The position numbers were made by a program, and so were the translations under genes. DNA of 35,006 bases from Candidatus Desulfovibrio intestinavium. Lineage in GTDB: Bacteria; Desulfobacterota; Desulfovibrionia; Desulfovibrionales; Desulfovibrionaceae. Location of the stretch: contig DWZD01000026.1 of assembly GCA_019118345.1 (NCBI GenBank), positions 1 through 35,006 of the forward strand, in the 5' to 3' direction. The notes under the pieces were generated by a model. It did not search any database. It was not told the origin of the DNA and saw nothing but the letters and a program-made list of their open reading frames with translations. Positions 1 through 7,052 of the stretch are shown one piece after another. The stretch's first letter is position 1. Each line of letters opens with the position of its first letter.

Positions 1-41
1 CCCCAAGCCCCCCTCCCCTCCCCCAGCGCGCTTTTGCCGGA
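1..41 (-). repeat. Possible edge fragment of the interspersed C-rich/palindromic element
   Basis: The first 40 bases are runs of C broken by single T or A, followed by CTTTTGCCGG. The same order (C-rich tract, then CTTTTGCCGG) occurs at 18849-18881 as part of the element described there. The piece here is cut by the window edge, so it may be the end of another copy. Similarity rests on a short, low-complexity stretch, so confidence is low. Confidence 0.3.
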
Positions 42-88
42 AAGGGCTCGTGAGCATACGGTCGAGACAGGCTCACGACCGCCCTTTC
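40..88. repeat. Long imperfect hairpin upstream of paaK
   Basis: GAAAGGGCTCGTGAGC (40-55) pairs with GCTCACGA (71-78) and GCCCTTTC (81-88). That gives a 16-bp stem with a CC bulge and a 15-nt loop. No T-run follows on either strand, so it is not a textbook terminator. It lies about 160 bp before the paaK start and could be a leader structure or the end of an upstream transcript. Nothing else recognisable lies in 89-230. Confidence 0.5.
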
Positions 89-247
89 GCTGCGGCACAT
101 ACTTCAGAAACGGGCACGCCCCTGCGGGCCGCCTTCCGGTCGCGCGCTGCTGTCGATGCCCCTTGCGGCGCGTGCAAAAAACGCGCACAATCCCCTCGCA
201 GGCAGCGCCTGACTTTTCCGCACAAGACGCGCAGGGGGACGTTTCGC

Positions 248-1531
248 ATGGCATACCGTTTTATCCCGCACCATACGGCCGAAGAGCTTTATCGCATCCA
301 GCTCGAGGGCCTGAGCTTCACCGTGGCGCAAGCCCTGCGTTCGCCCCAGTACCGGCAAAAGCTGGCTGACTGCGGCGTGACCCCGGGCGACATCCGTTCG
401 CTGGAGGATCTGCGGCATCTGCCCACCACAGATGTGGAAGATCTGCGGGCCGGCTACCCCCTGCCCCTCTGCTGCGTGCCCGAACGCGAGATCGTCCGCA
501 TTCATGCGTCCAGCGGCACCACGGGCAAGCGCAAGATCCTGGCCTATACGGCAAAGGATATCGAAACCTTCAGCCTCCAGATGGCGCGTTGCTATGAGCT
601 GGCGGGCCTGACCCCGGACGACCGTATGCAGGTGGCCGTGGGCTACGGCCTCTGGACAGCCGGGGCCGGCTTTCAGCTGGGCAGCGAGAAGATGGGCATG
701 CTGACCATCCCGGTGGGGCCGGGCAATCTGGACATGCATTTGCAGCTCCTGCGCGACCTTGGGGCAACCTGCCTCGGGGCCACGGCGTCCATGGCCCTGC
801 TCATGGCCGAGGAAGTGGAACGAGCGGGCATTCTTGACGGACTCAAGCTGAAAAAAGTCATTTGCGGCTCGGAAACCCGCAGCGAGAAGATGCGTCTGGC
901 CATTGAACGCAAGCTCGGCCTCGAAGCCAGTTACGACATTGCCGGCATGACCGAAATGTACGGCCCCGGCACGGCAATGGATTGCGATGCCCACAACGGC
1001 CTGCATTACTGGGCGGATCTCTTCCTTATCGAGGTGCTCGACCCTGAGACCCTCCAGCCCGTGCCCACGGGCGAGGTGGGAGAAATGGTGGTCACCAGTC
1101 TGCGCAAGGAGGCCGTGCCCCTGCTGCGCTACCGCACCCACGACCTGTCGCGCCTGTTGCCCGGCGAATGCGCCTGCGGGCTGGCCATGCCGCGCCATGA
1201 CCGCATTCTGGGCCGCTCCGACGACATGCTCATTTTCCGTGGCGTCAACATCTATCCCGGTCAGCTCATGGATGTCATTGCCGTCTTTCCTGAGCTGGGC
1301 GGCGAATATCAGGTGGAGTTGCGGCGGGATGAACGCGCCCTCGATCACATGACCCTGACTCTGGAACGCAGCTCGGAGGCCTCAGCCGACGGTGACGCGG
1401 CGCTGGCCGAGAGCGTGGCCCGCCGCTTGCACAAGGCCGTCATGGCTCGCATTGACGTGCGGATTTGCGATCCCGGCAGTCTCCCGCGCACCTTCAGCAA
1501 ATCCAAGCGAGTCGTTGACTTGCGTCAATAA
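248..1531 (+). CDS. paaK: Phenylacetate-CoA ligase family protein (adenylate-forming enzyme)
   Basis: A 427-aa member of the ANL adenylate-forming superfamily. The family activates aryl acids such as phenylacetate with ATP, through an acyl-AMP, to the CoA thioester. Seen: the phosphate-binding loop SSGTTGK at residues 88-94, the hinge region YRTHDLSRLL, then GRSDDMLIFRGVNIYP, which is the PaaK signature entering the small C-terminal domain. The length is typical of PaaK (about 430). The ATG at 248 is chosen over the farther upstream ATG because the protein begins as PaaK proteins do and a GGGGAC ribosome site lies at 235-240. Sulfate reducers often carry several PaaK paralogues, thought to work with indolepyruvate or aryl-pyruvate oxidoreductases on aromatic amino-acid products; no such partner is visible here. 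The exact substrate cannot be read from the sequence. Confidence 0.9.
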   Translation: MAYRFIPHHTAEELYRIQLEGLSFTVAQALRSPQYRQKLADCGVTPGDIRSLEDLRHLPTTDVEDLRAGYPLPLCCVPEREIVRIHASSGTTGKRKILAYTAKDIETFSLQMARCYELAGLTPDDRMQVAVGYGLWTAGAGFQLGSEKMGMLTIPVGPGNLDMHLQLLRDLGATCLGATASMALLMAEEVERAGILDGLKLKKVICGSETRSEKMRLAIERKLGLEASYDIAGMTEMYGPGTAMDCDAHNGLHYWADLFLIEVLDPETLQPVPTGEVGEMVVTSLRKEAVPLLRYRTHDLSRLLPGECACGLAMPRHDRILGRSDDMLIFRGVNIYPGQLMDVIAVFPELGGEYQVELRRDERALDHMTLTLERSSEASADGDAALAESVARRLHKAVMARIDVRICDPGSLPRTFSKSKRVVDLRQ

Positions 1532-1629
1532 TCAAGTTCAGTTTCCTGCTCTTGTGCTTGCGTTGTTGCGGTTTTGTCCTCCAGCCTTGCGCATTGTCCG
1601 TGCGGACACGGCTTGACAACGGCCTGCCC

Positions 1630-1760
1630 GCAGTGTACGCACGACACAGTACGCGGGGAATTCCGTGCAAATCGGAAACAGTCGCGCTGCGGTAAGAGGG
1701 TACGGAGCTTCCGGGGCGATGCACAACGTCCTGACAGCCAGTCGCGCCAGCGGTGAAGGC
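1630..1760 (+). promoter_or_regulatory. Cobalamin (B12) riboswitch
   Basis: The 317-bp gap between paaK and cbiK carries the conserved cobalamin riboswitch core: GGGGAATTCCGTGCAAATC at 1655-1673, a region resembling the usual CCCGC-ACTGT block (GTCGCGCTGCGGTAA, 1681-1695), and the 3' block AGCCAGTCGCGCCAGC at 1736-1751. The motif order and the position directly before a cobalamin-biosynthesis gene support the call. No intrinsic terminator is seen before cbiK. Instead CCTCAA at 1793-1798 can pair with TTGAGG at 1836-1841, which overlaps the ribosome site, so control is probably at translation initiation (inference). The boundaries are approximate. Confidence 0.85.
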
Positions 1761-1848
1761 GAAGCAAAGGCCAGCGGTTCAGCCGCCCATTCCCTCAAGT
1801 CCGAAACCCGCCCTTCATCCACCCTTGACGCGCCATTGAGGAGGATTC

Positions 1849-2754
1849 ATGTCGCACATCCATCGTTTTTCCCGTTCTCTCGGCCTGCTGCTCGCCCTTT
1901 GCCTGCTGACGGCGGTTCTGACCCCGCCTGTTTTTGCCGCGCCGCGCGAAGGTCTGCTGGTCGTGGCCTTCGGCACCAGCGTGCCCGAAGCCATGCCCGC
2001 CTTCCGGGCGCTGGATACCGCCTTCCGGGCCGAATTTCCCGGCATGCCGCTGGAATGGGCCTATACGTCGCAGCGCATCCGCAAGAAGCTCGCCCGGCAG
2101 GGCAAGCCGGTGGGCGGCATCAGCGACGGTCTGGCCGCTCTGGCCCGCAAGGGCGTGAACATCGTTCGCGTCCAGTCCCTGCACGTCATGGCCGGTGAAG
2201 AATTCAGCGCGCTGGAACGGGCCGTGCTGCTGGACATCAAGGCCCATCCCGGGCGCTTTCAGGCGGTCTATCTGGGCCGCCCCCTGCTGGAATCCCGGCG
2301 GGATGCCGAGGATGTGGCCGCCGCCGTGCTGGGCGGCATGGCCGCCCGCCGCGAAGGCGGCGATGGCCTCGTGCTCATGGGGCATGGTCAGGAACACGGG
2401 CGGGCGGATCTTGTGTTGGAAGGCATGCGCGCCACCCTGGCCGATGCCGATCCCCTGACCGTCATCGCCTCGGTGGAAGGTTCGCGGGATCTGGACGATC
2501 TCGTGCACGATCTGCGTGCCCGCCAGTTGAAGACGGTCTGGCTGCAGCCCTTCATGGTGGTGGCCGGCGACCATGCCCGCAACGATCTGGCTGGCCCCGA
2601 GGCCGACAGCTGGGCCAGCCGCCTGCGCCGTGAAGGCTTCGAGGTGCGGGCCAATCTGGTGGGTCTCGGCGAGATTCCGGGCGTGCGGGCGGTTTTTGTA
2701 CGCCATGCCCGCGAGGCCCATGACGATTTGTGCAAGGAACCGGTCAAGCAGTAG
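1849..2754 (+). CDS. cbiK: Exported sirohydrochlorin cobaltochelatase CbiK
   Basis: A 301-aa class II chelatase inserting Co2+ into sirohydrochlorin (early, anaerobic cobalamin pathway). Related CbiK enzymes can also insert Fe2+ to make sirohaem. The N-terminus is a classical signal peptide (hydrophobic residues 11-27, cleavage likely after VFA at 30), which matches the known periplasmic CbiK-P of Desulfovibrio vulgaris. The chelatase histidines are visible: LMGHGQEH (His179) and GDHARND (His242); a further region LHVMAGEEF lies at 111-119. A strong AGGAGG ribosome site is at 1839-1844. The gene stands alone behind a B12 riboswitch and ends in a terminator, so it is a B12-repressed single-gene unit. 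A periplasmic location is odd for a biosynthetic chelatase, and a metal- or haem-handling role is possible. Confidence 0.92.
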   Translation: MSHIHRFSRSLGLLLALCLLTAVLTPPVFAAPREGLLVVAFGTSVPEAMPAFRALDTAFRAEFPGMPLEWAYTSQRIRKKLARQGKPVGGISDGLAALARKGVNIVRVQSLHVMAGEEFSALERAVLLDIKAHPGRFQAVYLGRPLLESRRDAEDVAAAVLGGMAARREGGDGLVLMGHGQEHGRADLVLEGMRATLADADPLTVIASVEGSRDLDDLVHDLRARQLKTVWLQPFMVVAGDHARNDLAGPEADSWASRLRREGFEVRANLVGLGEIPGVRAVFVRHAREAHDDLCKEPVKQ

Positions 2755-2775
2755 GCACATCCATCTGCACCGGAC

Positions 2776-2803
2776 AGGGCGGCCCCGACGGGCCGCCCTT
2801 TTT
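2776..2803 (+). terminator. Rho-independent terminator of cbiK
   Basis: A perfect 10-bp stem AGGGCGGCCC / GGGCCGCCCT (2776-2785 and 2790-2799), a CGAC loop and a run of five T (2799-2803). It begins 21 bp after the cbiK stop codon. Confidence 0.9.
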
Positions 2804-2849
2804 GTTGCCGGCATTGTGAGGCTTTTGCCCGATTCCGACCGGGGCGGAG

Positions 2850-3971
2850 TCAGGCGCTGACGGTAATCAATTCATAGCGCCGGCTGCCGAGGCCGATGCA
2901 TTCGGCATGTTCGACCTGACTGGTGCCGTGGGTGTCAGGATGCAAATCCGTGAAACAGTCCCCGGAATCCCGCCGGCACTGGCCCAGACGGCTGGTGGCG
3001 ATGACTGGCGCGGCATTGACCGCGTCAATGCAGGCCTGATCCAGCGCCACCGGGTCATGCGAGGCAAAGATGCCGATATCGGGCACGATGGCCGCGTCAT
3101 TGCCGCCATGACAGTCGCAGCAGGGCGAGATGTTGTTGGCCACGCTGATGTGGAAATGCGGACGTCCATGCAGCACGGCGGCCGCGTATTCGGCCATGCG
3201 GGCATTGAGCTTGTCGCTGGCCGCATCAATGGCGCTGGAGATGGCGTCCTGACTGCAGGCCCCGATGCAGCGCCCGCAGCCCACGCAGGCTTCCTGATCG
3301 ATGACCGCCCTGTGCCCGTCGTCCCAGCCGATGGCCTGTTGCCCGCAGAAACGCATGCAGATGCCGCAGCCGCGGCATTTTTCCGGCGCGACCACCGGCT
3401 TGCCGCAGCAGTGCATGGCCATTTTTCCCGCACGGCTGCCGCAGCCCATGCCCACATTCTTGATGGCCCCGCCAAAACCCGTGCGTTTGTGCCCCTTGAA
3501 ATGATTGAGCGAGATGAGCACGTCGGCATCCATGATCACCCGGCCAATGCGCGCCGTGCGGAAAATCTCCCCGCCCGGCACCGGCACTTCCACCTCATCG
3601 GTGCCCCTGAGGCCGTCGCCGATGAGCAGCTGACAGCCCGTGGAAAGCGGGCTGAAGCCGTTTTCCTGCGCGGCGGCCAGATGCTCGAGGGCATGTCTGC
3701 GCCGGCCCACATAGAGCGTGCTGCAGTCGGTCAGGAAGGGCAGCCCCCCCTGCTCCCGTACCATGTCCGCCACACATTTGGCAAAGTTGGGCCGCAAAAA
3801 GGCCAGATTGCCCGGCTCGCCGAAGTGCATCTTGATGGCGACGAACTTGCCCGCCAGATCCATTCGCGTCAGCCCGGCCGCACGCAGCAGCTTTTGCATC
3901 TTGGTCAGCAGGCTGTAGTCCATGGGACAGCGCATGTCCGCAAAATAGACCGGCGAGGCGCTTGCGGTCAT
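2850..3971 (-). CDS. DUF362 domain protein with two [4Fe-4S] ferredoxin motifs
   Basis: A 373-aa protein: an N-terminal DUF362 domain, then a bacterial ferredoxin module, then a C-terminal remainder of the DUF362 fold. Two clusters of four cysteines are visible, C-x2-C-x2-C-x3-C at residues 199-209 and 229-239, each able to hold a [4Fe-4S] cluster. Additional cysteine-rich stretches GCGSRAG and CCDCHGG may bind metal. The family is widespread in anaerobes; its biochemical role is not firmly known, though electron transfer is likely. The ATG at 3971 is chosen because AGGAGA lies 7 nt upstream; a GTG at 3977 would sit almost on that site. The gene starts 2 nt after the flavin reductase-like gene stops, so the two are probably cotranscribed. 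Confidence 0.85.
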   Translation of the reverse strand: MTASASPVYFADMRCPMDYSLLTKMQKLLRAAGLTRMDLAGKFVAIKMHFGEPGNLAFLRPNFAKCVADMVREQGGLPFLTDCSTLYVGRRRHALEHLAAAQENGFSPLSTGCQLLIGDGLRGTDEVEVPVPGGEIFRTARIGRVIMDADVLISLNHFKGHKRTGFGGAIKNVGMGCGSRAGKMAMHCCGKPVVAPEKCRGCGICMRFCGQQAIGWDDGHRAVIDQEACVGCGRCIGACSQDAISSAIDAASDKLNARMAEYAAAVLHGRPHFHISVANNISPCCDCHGGNDAAIVPDIGIFASHDPVALDQACIDAVNAAPVIATSRLGQCRRDSGDCFTDLHPDTHGTSQVEHAECIGLGSRRYELITVSA

Positions 3972-3973
3972 GT

Positions 3974-4558
3974 TCACTTCTCCTGCTCCCGGCGATAGAC
4001 GGTTCCCAGACTGTAGGCCGGAGCCACTTCGCTGCCCACCCGATAATACCGGCGGCCCCCCGCATCATAGACCAGCGGATCGACCTTGCCCATATCCGGA
4101 TGATCTCCGTCCATGCAGGATTCCAGTGCGCTGACGTTGCAGATCTCGCCGATCATCATGGTATGGCTGGGCAGGGATACATGCTGCAGGAGCCGGCATT
4201 CGAGAACGACGGGACACTCTTCCGCATAGGGCGCGTCCACATGGCTGCTGCGGCACGGGGTGAGTCCGGTCGCGGCGAATTTGTCCTGCGAGCGCCCGCT
4301 GGTGATGCCCGCAAAATCGGCCTGTGCCGCCAGCGATGTGGACGGAATGCCCACCGTGAAGGCCCCTTGGCGCAGCAGGTTGTCATGCGTCCAGCGGGAC
4401 GGCCGCACCGAAACGGTGACGCAGGGCGGCGTGGAATTGCAGATGCCGCCCCAGGCCGCCGTCATGAGGTTGGGCCGCCCCTCGGCGTCATAGACGCCCA
4501 CAAGCAGGGCCGGCATGGGATAGAGCAATGTGCGGGGACCAAGATCGCGACGCGGCAT
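3974..4558 (-). CDS. Flavin reductase-like (flavoredoxin-type) FMN-binding protein
   Basis: A 194-aa protein of the flavin reductase-like / flavoredoxin fold, a split-barrel FMN binder. The N-terminal LYPMPALLVGVYDAEGRPN and the following MTAAWGGICNSTPP are typical of this family, as are the SVRPSRWTHDNL and GAFTVGIPS segments. In Desulfovibrio, flavoredoxin carries electrons between redox proteins and has been linked to thiosulfate reduction; that exact role is not shown here. A strong AGGAGG ribosome site stands 6 nt before the ATG. It is followed at once by the DUF362 iron-sulfur gene, suggesting that flavin and iron-sulfur proteins work in one redox module. Alternatives are a small-molecule flavin reductase or an uncharacterised FMN protein. 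Confidence 0.8.
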   Translation of the reverse strand: MPRRDLGPRTLLYPMPALLVGVYDAEGRPNLMTAAWGGICNSTPPCVTVSVRPSRWTHDNLLRQGAFTVGIPSTSLAAQADFAGITSGRSQDKFAATGLTPCRSSHVDAPYAEECPVVLECRLLQHVSLPSHTMMIGEICNVSALESCMDGDHPDMGKVDPLVYDAGGRRYYRVGSEVAPAYSLGTVYRREQEK

Positions 4559-4678
4559 GGCAGCCTCCTTCTCAATGGGTCATGGGACGCGGGCTGGCCT
4601 GCCCGCGCGGAAAAGGCGTGCGGGCCGCACGCGCGCAGGCCCGGCGCTCACGAAAAAACCTCCGGCGGGGCGCGCCTC

Positions 4679-5125
4679 TCAGCGGGGGCCGCGCTCCTTG
4701 CCAAAAACATTCTCGACCTCGATGCACAACACGTTGACCCGCCGCAGCATCTCATCCGGAGCGGGGCGCGGGCAACGGGCCGCGTAGCGCAGGCTCAAAC
4801 CGTCCAGCGCGCGGCGCTTTTCCTCCTGATCCGTAACGATGCGCATGCGACCGCAACCGCTGACGCTCTTGTACCAGGTCGTACTTTTTTCCCGCACGAT
4901 GGTCACATCCAGTGCGGCGGCAAAACCCACGCGCGCATCCCGCTCCAGCAGACGAATCTTGCGGCCTTCAAAGGCGCTGTGCAGGTAGATGCGCCCATCC
5001 AGCCAGACAAAGTTGAGCGGTATGACATAGGGAAATTCCGCTCCGGAAAAACTGACGTAGATCTCGTCAGCGCGGCGAAAGAAAGCCTCGAGCCATGCGC
5101 TGTCCGTGCGAAGGGAGCCTTTCAT
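4679..5125 (-). CDS. Pyridoxamine 5'-phosphate oxidase-fold (PPOX / NimA-like) protein
   Basis: A 148-aa single-domain split-barrel protein. The pattern of an N-terminal FLRRADEIYVSF-type strand, YVIPLNFVWLDGRIYLHSA, then EGRKIRLLERDARVGF matches the PPOX-like/NimA group, which binds FMN, haem or F420-like cofactors. NimA members reduce nitroimidazoles, but many relatives have unknown substrates. AGGAGG lies 5 nt before the ATG. It precedes the flavin reductase-like gene by 120 bp on the same strand; that gap is GC-rich without a convincing terminator, so the three leftward genes may form one redox unit. True pyridoxamine phosphate oxidase is unlikely at this short length. Confidence 0.75.
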   Translation of the reverse strand: MKGSLRTDSAWLEAFFRRADEIYVSFSGAEFPYVIPLNFVWLDGRIYLHSAFEGRKIRLLERDARVGFAAALDVTIVREKSTTWYKSVSGCGRMRIVTDQEEKRRALDGLSLRYAARCPRPAPDEMLRRVNVLCIEVENVFGKERGPR

Positions 5126-5337
5126 GCGTTCCTCCTGCTTGAACTGTTTTTATCCCTTTCCGGGCCGGAAGGGAACCGCTTGGGAAAACCGTTCTTCACG
5201 CCCCGCCCTGCTGTCGCCGGCAGGGTTGCGCCGCCCTTTTGCCAAGCCTTGCCGCAGGTTAGCAATTCTTGGGATATTCTGCATTCTCTGTGGAGAAAAT
5301 CACACTTTTTTCTAGAGATAACTTGTTGATTTTTTTC

Positions 5338-5365
5338 TTGAAAAGAAGTTTTTTTCGGTTATGCT
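5338..5365 (+). promoter_or_regulatory. Sigma70-type promoter of the NlpC/P60 gene
   Basis: TTGAAA (5338-5343), a 16-bp spacer and TATGCT (5360-5365), inside the most AT-rich stretch of the left half (about 5270-5365). The predicted start falls near 5372, leaving a leader of about 80 nt. The rest of the 324-bp divergent gap (5126-5337) holds only a small imperfect dyad, CCCTT...AAGGG, at 5154-5173 and nothing else I can identify. Confidence 0.6.
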
Positions 5366-5449
5366 GAAAGTGCTCCCCGGAATGGGGCGCATTGCGATCG
5401 CATGCTGCTTGACGGCGCGATCATCCTGTCAGTGAAGCGCAGGTGGAGT

Positions 5450-5944
5450 ATGTGCAGATGGTTGCGAATAACATCCCCCCTTGTTCTGGGCCTCTGTTCG
5501 GCATGGCTGCTTTCCGGTTGCGGTTTTTGGGGCGCATCCAGCACGCCGCGCAATGACATTACCCCGGTGCAGGCGCAGCGGGTCGTCAAAACGGCGTACA
5601 GCCAGATGGGCAAGAAGTACCGCTCCGGCGGCGCGTCCCCTGCCAAGGGCTTTGACTGTTCCGGCCTCATCTACTGGGCCTATCGCCAAAACGGTCTGGA
5701 CATGCCGCGCATTACCGTGGATCAGGCCCGTACCGGTCGCGCCGTTTCGCGCAATCAGGCCCGTCCGGGCGACATTGTGGTGTTCCGCACGGGCAACAGT
5801 CCCCGGGGCTTGCATACCGGCATCTATACCGGAGGCGACAAGTTCATTCACAGTCCCCGCCGTGGCGAGCGCGTCCGTGAGGAAAGCATCACGGTGGACT
5901 ACTGGCGCAAGAAGCTGGTCACGGTGCGGCGGGTCTCGCGCTGA
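5450..5944 (+). CDS. NlpC/P60 family cell-wall endopeptidase, lipoprotein
   Basis: A 164-aa predicted lipoprotein: basic N-terminus, hydrophobic stretch and lipobox LLSGC with the lipidated cysteine at residue 24, then an NlpC/P60 domain (about 40-160). The catalytic Cys70 sits in GFDCSGLIYWAY, His122 in GLHTGIYTG and the third polar residue His134 in KFIHSP. The family cuts the gamma-D-glutamyl-diaminopimelate bond in peptidoglycan stem peptides, here presumably at the outer membrane or periplasm. The ATG at 5450 gives a normal lipoprotein leader, with AGGTGG just upstream; an in-frame ATG at 5402 would add 16 residues without a good ribosome site. It is transcribed alone from the promoter upstream. 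Confidence 0.85.
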   Translation: MCRWLRITSPLVLGLCSAWLLSGCGFWGASSTPRNDITPVQAQRVVKTAYSQMGKKYRSGGASPAKGFDCSGLIYWAYRQNGLDMPRITVDQARTGRAVSRNQARPGDIVVFRTGNSPRGLHTGIYTGGDKFIHSPRRGERVREESITVDYWRKKLVTVRRVSR

Positions 5945-6051
5945 ACCGCAATGAACCTCAGCAGCGCCGGGCGCGGCGCATGGCATGAACCGGCGGTGGT
6001 GGAACGCCTGACTGCCGCCACTGCCTGAAAAGAAATTGTAACGGCGACTTC

Positions 6052-6076
6052 GGGCGCATAGTGCGCCCCCGGCTTT
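6052..6076 (+). terminator. Possible terminator after the NlpC/P60 gene
   Basis: GGGCGCA (6052-6058), a 3-nt loop and TGCGCCC (6062-6068) form a perfect 7-bp stem. It is followed by CCGGCTTTT, a short T-run set a few bases off the stem. It lies about 110 bp after the stop codon. Weak as a terminator because of the gap before the T-run. Confidence 0.4.
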
Positions 6077-6103
6077 TCCCGTCAGCCGGTGCCGCCTTGC
6101 CAG

Positions 6104-6139
6104 AACGTGCGCTCGTGTGGTGCGTTCACGAGCGCCGTT
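6104..6139. promoter_or_regulatory. Dyad upstream of the MerR-type gene, candidate operator
   Basis: GCGCTCGTG (6109-6117) and CACGAGCGC (6127-6135) are perfect inverted repeats, flanked by AACG (6104-6107) and CGTT (6136-6139). The dyad therefore extends to 13 bp per arm with one unpaired base. The arms are separated by 9 bp. No T-run follows, so termination is unlikely. Its position, 53 bp before the start of a DNA-binding protein gene, suggests autoregulation (inference). Confidence 0.4.
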
Positions 6140-6191
6140 CCGGCAAATCACCCCTTTGCGCCGGTTGCGGCAACAGCGAACAGGAGACCTC

Positions 6192-6755
6192 ATGCCCACA
6201 TCCGTTGAGGAAACATCCCTGCTCACCATTGCGGCCATTGCCCGTCATTTTGCCTTGCCGGAATCCACCGCACGCTATTATTGCAAGCGTTTTGCCGCGC
6301 ATATTCCCTGCGTCGGCGAGGGACGGCGGCGGCGCTATCCTCCTGCGGCCCTGACGGTCATTGCCTGCATTCTGGAGGAGATGCGGCAGTCACGCAGCGC
6401 CGCGCAGATCGACCATCTGCTTCAGGAGAAATTTTCCGGTGCCATAGCCCCAGCCCTGCTGCCAGATGCCAGCCTGCCGGCGGCTGCACCGGCCCGGCCA
6501 CAGCCCGGCCCGTCAGTATGGATATGGCTGGAACGACAGACGCAAGCCCTCGAGGCGATGTTGCCGCTTCTGCGCCAACTGACGGAACGCCTGCCCGCCC
6601 CTCTCGACGCTGTTGAGGCCGATCTGGCAGAGCTGCGGAAAGAGGTGCGCACCCTGCGCACCCTCCTCGAGGCCTGCGAAAAGAATCAGCAGGCCGACAC
6701 GGAGCAAATACGACGCTGGATAGGCAAAGCACTGCGAGGACGGGACGCTTCTTAA
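6192..6755 (+). CDS. MerR-type helix-turn-helix protein with C-terminal coiled coil
   Basis: A 187-aa protein. Residues 11-60 look like a MerR-family winged helix-turn-helix: LLTIAAIARHFALPESTARY, then a basic GEGRRRRY wing and a following helix. A Pro/Ala-rich linker (about 95-115) leads to a helical, heptad-like C-terminus (about 120-180) that probably forms the dimer coiled coil. There are no clustered cysteines or a recognisable ligand domain, so it is not a metal-type MerR. The ATG at 6192 is chosen for AGGAGA at 6182-6187 and because upstream in-frame residues look non-coding. It is monocistronic, with a perfect dyad upstream. The regulated genes are not evident. Confidence 0.7.
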   Translation: MPTSVEETSLLTIAAIARHFALPESTARYYCKRFAAHIPCVGEGRRRRYPPAALTVIACILEEMRQSRSAAQIDHLLQEKFSGAIAPALLPDASLPAAAPARPQPGPSVWIWLERQTQALEAMLPLLRQLTERLPAPLDAVEADLAELRKEVRTLRTLLEACEKNQQADTEQIRRWIGKALRGRDAS

Positions 6756-6758
6756 AAG

Positions 6759-7011
6759 CGGGCGGCTTGCCCCACAGCTGCCGGGCTGCCTGCCGGCGTC
6801 GCCATTCGCCAGCGGGCAGAACGTACACGGCTGAGTTCTCCTGCCAGCCGTCTGCTGCCAGCACCCTTGCCTTCTCAGGCCTTCCGTCCGCCCTGACCGG
6901 CTGTCCGCGCCCGACCGCTATACTGCCTGCCTTTTTTCGCCCGCACTTGCGGCGTGGCAAAACCACATAAAAACGCCGTCCTTCATGACGAAGGACGGCG
7001 CTCATGCTCTG
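6759..7011. repeat. Direct repeat, unit 1 (about 253 bp)
   Basis: First copy of a sequence that recurs at 7053-7306, offset 294-295 bp. Apart from a divergent 20-bp patch near 6813-6828 the copies differ at only a handful of positions. Each copy ends on the right with the hairpin described at 6969-7000 and 7264-7295. The 41 bp between copies (7012-7052) are unique. Together with unit 2 it fills the 571-bp gap between the MerR-type gene and the dsbA-like gene. Both copies keep a leftward reading frame open (starting at 7005 and 7300) without a ribosome site; coding is unproven. Confidence 0.9.
6969..7000 (-). terminator. Duplicate terminator hairpin in repeat unit 1
   Basis: CGCCGTCCTTC (6974-6984), a 5-nt loop and GAAGGACGGCG (6990-7000) form a perfect 11-bp stem. 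Read leftward it is followed by five T (6969-6973 on the opposite strand). It is a copy of the dsbA-side terminator and may act as a second, backup stop for leftward transcripts. It does not have a T-run for the rightward MerR-type gene. Confidence 0.7.
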
Positions 7012-7052
7012 AACGGCCCAGCAGGGTCAACCGGGAACGACATTTCCAGAAT

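Noticed and set aside
50..247. N-terminal extension of the paaK frame (extra 66 residues)
   Set aside because: The added residues are Arg/Ala-rich and unlike PaaK; the ribosome site and family start agree on position 248.
4559..4678. Terminator between the PPOX-fold and flavin reductase-like genes
   Set aside because: A T-run is present leftward but no stem of useful length precedes it.
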